Of a stretch of DNA of 64,000 bases, positions 61,493 through 64,000 are shown in pieces. The notes below the pieces were generated by a model. That model made no database searches and was not told the origin of the DNA. It saw nothing but the letters and a program-made list of their open reading frames with translations. The stretch lies in NCBI RefSeq assembly GCF_036014195.1, contig NZ_CP107918.1:2418001-2482000 (forward strand), in the 5' to 3' direction. Source of the DNA: Streptomyces sp. NBC_00442. GTDB taxonomy: Bacteria; Actinomycetota; Actinomycetes; Streptomycetales; Streptomycetaceae. Position 1 is the stretch's first letter. Every line of letters starts with the position of its first letter. The position numbers and the translations under genes are program-made.

Positions 61493-61836
61493 CAGTCCAC
61501 GTCCGTCATGAGCAGGTCTGGGGTGAGGTAGGGCAGGCCGGCATTGAGGGCGTCGCGGAGTTCACTCACCGCGCGGCGGTACGCACGCAGGGCTTCCTGT
61601 GCTCGGGCCCAGTCCCCCGTGGGGAAGTCGGCGATCTCCTCCATCCACGCCAGGCAGGCCGCAGGCGTGAGGTAGGAGTGCAGGATTCCGCTCTCGTCCA
61701 CGACTACCACTTCCTCCGGGTGGAAGTACGCGGTGTCAATGTCGAGTTGGTGGCCGCATTCGTCGCAGCGGAAGAGGCGGTCGGGCTGGGCCCCGTAGTT
61801 GCCGAGATGGCAGTCGCGGCAGGTCATCGTGCTCAT
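61492..61836 (-). CDS. small zinc-ribbon-like protein upstream of the methyltransferase
   Basis: This 114-aa protein starts at ATG after GAAGGATACC. CRDCHLGNYGAQPDRLFRCDECGHQ is a four-Cys ribbon, probably zinc-bound. A helical region (EALRAYRRAVSELRDALNAGL) follows. It is coupled to the methyltransferase gene. The role is unknown. Confidence 0.7.
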   Translation of the reverse strand: MSTMTCRDCHLGNYGAQPDRLFRCDECGHQLDIDTAYFHPEEVVVVDESGILHSYLTPAACLAWMEEIADFPTGDWARAQEALRAYRRAVSELRDALNAGLPYLTPDLLMTDVD

Positions 61837-61909
61837 GGGTATCCTTCGGGCGCGCCCGTCCCTCCGCGACTCCAACGGGGAGGGACGGGCGCCTTCGACG
61901 TGGGGACGG

Positions 61910-62206
61910 TCAGCGGTCGAGGTAGACGAGGAGCTCCTTGACGAGCCGCTCCTCGTACGCGCTGAGTTGGCGCGGCGCGGGCATGGGCTTTTCCTTGAAC
62001 CAGGAGGCCGGCCAGGTATCGGAGGGAAGAGCGAGGATCAGCGCTTCGGCAGCATCGGCGAGGTTCAGCCCCGCAACGTGCTCGTCTTCCCAGGACCAGC
62101 TACGGCCGTCATCGGGCTCTTGGCGCATCGTGTCGATGGCCGCGTTCAGCTCGCTAACGAGGTGCTTGAAGCGCTCGCTGGTCCGGATGTCTCGCTCAGT
62201 TGACAT
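61910..62206 (-). CDS. hypothetical mobile-element protein
   Basis: This 98-aa helical protein begins MSTERDIRTSERFKHLVSELN. LNLADAAEALILALPSDTWPASWF and QLSAYEERLVKELLVYL are the other helices. It overlaps the gene before it by 11 bp. I recognise no family. Confidence 0.68.
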   Translation of the reverse strand: MSTERDIRTSERFKHLVSELNAAIDTMRQEPDDGRSWSWEDEHVAGLNLADAAEALILALPSDTWPASWFKEKPMPAPRQLSAYEERLVKELLVYLDR

Positions 62207-62414
62207 CGACGAGCCTCACGACTTCAGAGATCTGGATCTCCTCGTAGATGGGGTTGAGTTCGTCCACCGATTCGTTGTCGTTGATCCAGTCGCACAGGCC
62301 GGCGTCGTCGAAGACTGCGCCGTCGTCGTCGAGGAACTCCTCCGGGACGTCTATCTCCAGCTCAACGTCTCCGTGGGTGGTGCGAGCGAGGGTGAACTTC
62401 ACGAGCTTCTTCAC
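62196..62414 (-). CDS. small acidic protein (paralogue of the 62411-62647 product)
   Basis: This 72-aa protein starts at GTG, overlapping the previous stop by 4 bp. Twenty of 72 residues are Asp or Glu. KKLVKFTLARTTHGDVELEIDVPEEF is followed by DDAGLCDWINDN and DELNPIYEE. The layout (beta strands, then a D-LxDWL helix) matches the next small protein, so the two probably arose by duplication. A DNA-mimic role is possible. Confidence 0.7.
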   Translation of the reverse strand: MKKLVKFTLARTTHGDVELEIDVPEEFLDDDGAVFDDAGLCDWINDNESVDELNPIYEEIQISEVVRLVDVN

Positions 62415-62647
62415 AGGTCCGTGCCGTACACGTCAGTCACGTCGCGAGTGATGTCGTGGGCGTCGTCCGTGTCAAGCTCCTCGATCCAGGCGTCCTCGTT
62501 CAGATCGAGCCAGTCCTGAAGGGCCTCGTCGTCGTAGGCGATATCGGCGGGCACCTCAACTTCGGCCTCCACGTCGGTAATCGTCGTCTCGCTTACCTCG
62601 AAGCGGATGGTCAGGCTGATCATTTCGGGCTCGGCTATGGTCGTCAT
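62411..62647 (-). CDS. small very acidic protein (paralogue of the 62196-62414 product)
   Basis: This 78-aa protein has 25 Asp or Glu and only two Arg, with no Lys. ISLTIRFEVSETTITDVEAE is followed by DDEALQDWLDLNEDAWIEEL and DDAHDITRDVTDVYG. The charge is like that of DNA-mimic anti-defence proteins. It lies two genes after ardA and overlaps both neighbours by 4 bp. Function is inferred from charge and context only. Confidence 0.7.
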   Translation of the reverse strand: MTTIAEPEMISLTIRFEVSETTITDVEAEVEVPADIAYDDEALQDWLDLNEDAWIEELDTDDAHDITRDVTDVYGTDL

Positions 62648-62754
62648 CTCGCGGTCTCCAGTCGGATTCGGATACGGCAGGAAGTGCAGGTGAGGTCTTC
62701 ATCGAGCAGCTCGGGCACATGGCCGCACTCGACACATGGCTCCGCGTTCAGCAC
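62644..62754 (-). CDS. very small zinc-ribbon-like protein
   Basis: This reading frame of about 36 codons from GTG 62754 contains CVECGH and CTSCRIR, a CxxC-CxxC pair 14 residues apart. Its start overlaps the ardA stop and its stop overlaps the next ATG by 4 bp, so it fills an otherwise untranslated gap. It is easily missed because of its size. Whether it is expressed is unproven. Confidence 0.5.
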   Translation of the reverse strand: MLNAEPCVECGHVPELLDEDLTCTSCRIRIRLETAR

Positions 62755-63290
62755 GCGTGGAAGACGTAGATGCCGCCGGGCGCCCGCTTGGCGAGGAAGC
62801 CGCCCGTGAACAGCTCGTGCGAGGCGCTGTCCCAGTCGATGTCGCGGAAGGGCCACTCGGTGAGTCGGGCCACCTCCGCAGTGTCGGAGGTCTCCTCGAA
62901 CCACTCGCGGGCGAAGTCGGCCTCACTGTCGTGGAATCCGCGGTAGTCGTCCCTGAACTTCTCGACCCACTGGGCCCGGCCGGACTGCTGGCCGAACATC
63001 TCAACCCAGGACGCGAAGGCCCCGGTCTCGTCCTCGGACAGGTCGGCGAGGGCCTCGGCGATCTCGGCTGCCTCATGCGGCGAGCACTCGCCTTCCAGCG
63101 CGCCGCAGAAGTTCTCGTGGTCGAAGACCCACAGTTCCTCGTGACTGGTCGTGCGACCGTGGAGGTCTTCGGGGGTGACGAGGTTCGCTATATCGGCGTC
63201 GTACCAATCCCCGGTCAGGCGACCGCCGTTGTAGCAGGACAGGCAGCCGATCCAGACGCGCGGCCGGATGGCGGTGGGCAGGGTGAACAT
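62748..63290 (-). CDS. ardA: ArdA-like antirestriction protein
   Basis: This 180-aa protein starts at ATG after AAGGAGCAAC. PRVWIGCLSCYNGGRLTGDWYDA matches the ArdA opening (YVA.L..YN.G.L.G.W.D). EELWVFDHENF, HEAAEIAEALADL, FRDDYRGFHDSEADFAREWFEE and IDWDSASHELFTGGFLAKR-type text follow in the family's order. ArdA is an elongated acidic mimic of DNA that blocks type I restriction enzymes. It would protect the element on entry to a new host. Confidence 0.9.
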   Translation of the reverse strand: MFTLPTAIRPRVWIGCLSCYNGGRLTGDWYDADIANLVTPEDLHGRTTSHEELWVFDHENFCGALEGECSPHEAAEIAEALADLSEDETGAFASWVEMFGQQSGRAQWVEKFRDDYRGFHDSEADFAREWFEETSDTAEVARLTEWPFRDIDWDSASHELFTGGFLAKRAPGGIYVFHAC

Positions 63291-63352
63291 GTTGCTCCTT
63301 GCTGAGGATCGGGGGCCGCCGGACCGTTCGCCCGGCCCGGCGACGAGACGAA

Positions 63353-63541
63353 TTAGCGCTCGTCGGTGCGCCGGTCGACGTACTGACGCAGCGACCGGAC
63401 CGCCTCCAGGACGAGGAACGCGCCGACAGTCGAAGCCGCGAACTGCACGGTGCTCGGGTCCTCGCCGACCAGGACCCAGAAGGCGCTGGTGAGGGCGACG
63501 ACCATCAAGGCGTCGAGGGCCACAGGGCCGATTCGCGTCAT
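63353..63541 (-). CDS. small membrane protein of the mobile element
   Basis: This 62-aa protein starts at ATG after CAAGGAG. Two hydrophobic helices (ALDALMVVALTSAFWVLVG and TVQFAASTVGAFLVLEAV) are followed by a basic tail LRQYVDRRTDER. I recognise no family. Confidence 0.7.
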   Translation of the reverse strand: MTRIGPVALDALMVVALTSAFWVLVGEDPSTVQFAASTVGAFLVLEAVRSLRQYVDRRTDER

Positions 63542-63636
63542 GGTGTTACTCCTTGTGCGCGATGCGGGCTGGCATCGTCAGGGGGGAGGGGCCACCTCCC
63601 GCCGACCTCCTTCCGGAGGTTTCGCCTTTGCGTCGG

Positions 63637-63984
63637 TCAGGAGTGGGCGGCGAGGTGGTTGGCGAGGTCGCGTCGTACGCCCTCCCATGCCGCGATGGCG
63701 AACTCTGCGGTGGACACGTCCAGCAGTGCCATGTGGCGTCGGGTGGTGGTCCTGGCGGTCGCCTGACGCTGCTTGGCCTCGGCGAGAGCGGCTTCGAGGT
63801 CGGCGGTGATGGTCGCCTCGGGCTTGCCCTTGATACGGGCCTCGGCGAAGCCGTTCAGGATGATCGGCAGGCCGTCGCGCATGATCCGATTGGCGTCGGC
63901 TCGGCGCATGTCGCCCTGGCGGACGTAGCGGTTGACGACCTCGCGGGCAGCCTTCTCCGCCTCCGGCGTCTTGATCTTGCTCAT
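63637..63984 (-). CDS. hypothetical helical mobile-element protein
   Basis: This 115-aa protein starts at ATG after AGGAGCGC. The sequence is largely helical and basic (EKAAREVVNRYVRQGDMRRADANRIMRDGL, ADLEAALAEAKQRQATARTTTRRHMALLDV). It could bind DNA or another element protein. I recognise no family. The element continues beyond the right edge. Confidence 0.7.
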   Translation of the reverse strand: MSKIKTPEAEKAAREVVNRYVRQGDMRRADANRIMRDGLPIILNGFAEARIKGKPEATITADLEAALAEAKQRQATARTTTRRHMALLDVSTAEFAIAAWEGVRRDLANHLAAHS

Positions 63985-64000
63985 GTTGCGCTCCTGTTTT

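Overview
The window is very GC-rich. It has Streptomyces-type codon use, GTG and TTG starts, and gene chains coupled by 4-bp overlaps, so it most likely comes from a Streptomyces or close actinomycete chromosome. It falls into four blocks.

(1) About 1-24.9 kb is the right-hand part of a nonribosomal lipopeptide cluster. It carries the 3' end of an NRPS with a thioesterase, a DrrAB-type exporter whose two genes are separated, a P450, an MbtH protein, regulators, a PyrH-like tryptophan halogenase in an operon with a cation/proton antiporter and a flavin reductase, SbnB/SbnA-like genes for L-2,3-diaminopropionate, an MMPL exporter, and a fatty-acyl-AMP ligase with its ACP and a phosphopantetheinyl transferase. 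The expected product is a lipopeptide with chlorotryptophan and diaminopropionate. I cannot name it. Two close ArsR paralogues and two paralogous 77-aa membrane proteins occur in the block. One ArsR gene and the MMPL gene share a near-identical palindrome upstream.

(2) About 25.5-39 kb is a minus-strand operon of eight genes: a J-like protein without HPD, a non-housekeeping Hsp70, a TPR protein with a pseudokinase-like N-terminus, a membrane-anchored TPR protein, a 100-aa protein, a TPR/helical protein, a TIR/beta-propeller protein and a 1241-aa helical-repeat protein. This is the best candidate for an undescribed system, possibly chaperone-gated TIR signalling or immunity.

(3) About 39.3-54.4 kb holds a decayed ABC ATPase fragment, a secreted RHS/YD-repeat polymorphic toxin with a HINT domain and a ParB-like tip, two candidate immunity genes of lower GC, a divergent large secreted LamG/ricin-lectin protein, a PfpI-like gene and a DUF5709-like gene.

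(4) From about 54.5 kb to the right edge is the start of an integrated mobile element. It has four short direct repeats beside a tyrosine integrase gene, an excisionase-like gene, many small coupled genes, an HTH/dNMP-kinase-like fusion, an orphan C5 cytosine methyltransferase, ArdA antirestriction protein and two very acidic small proteins. Its far end is outside the window. I found no rRNA, tRNA, CRISPR array or transposase.
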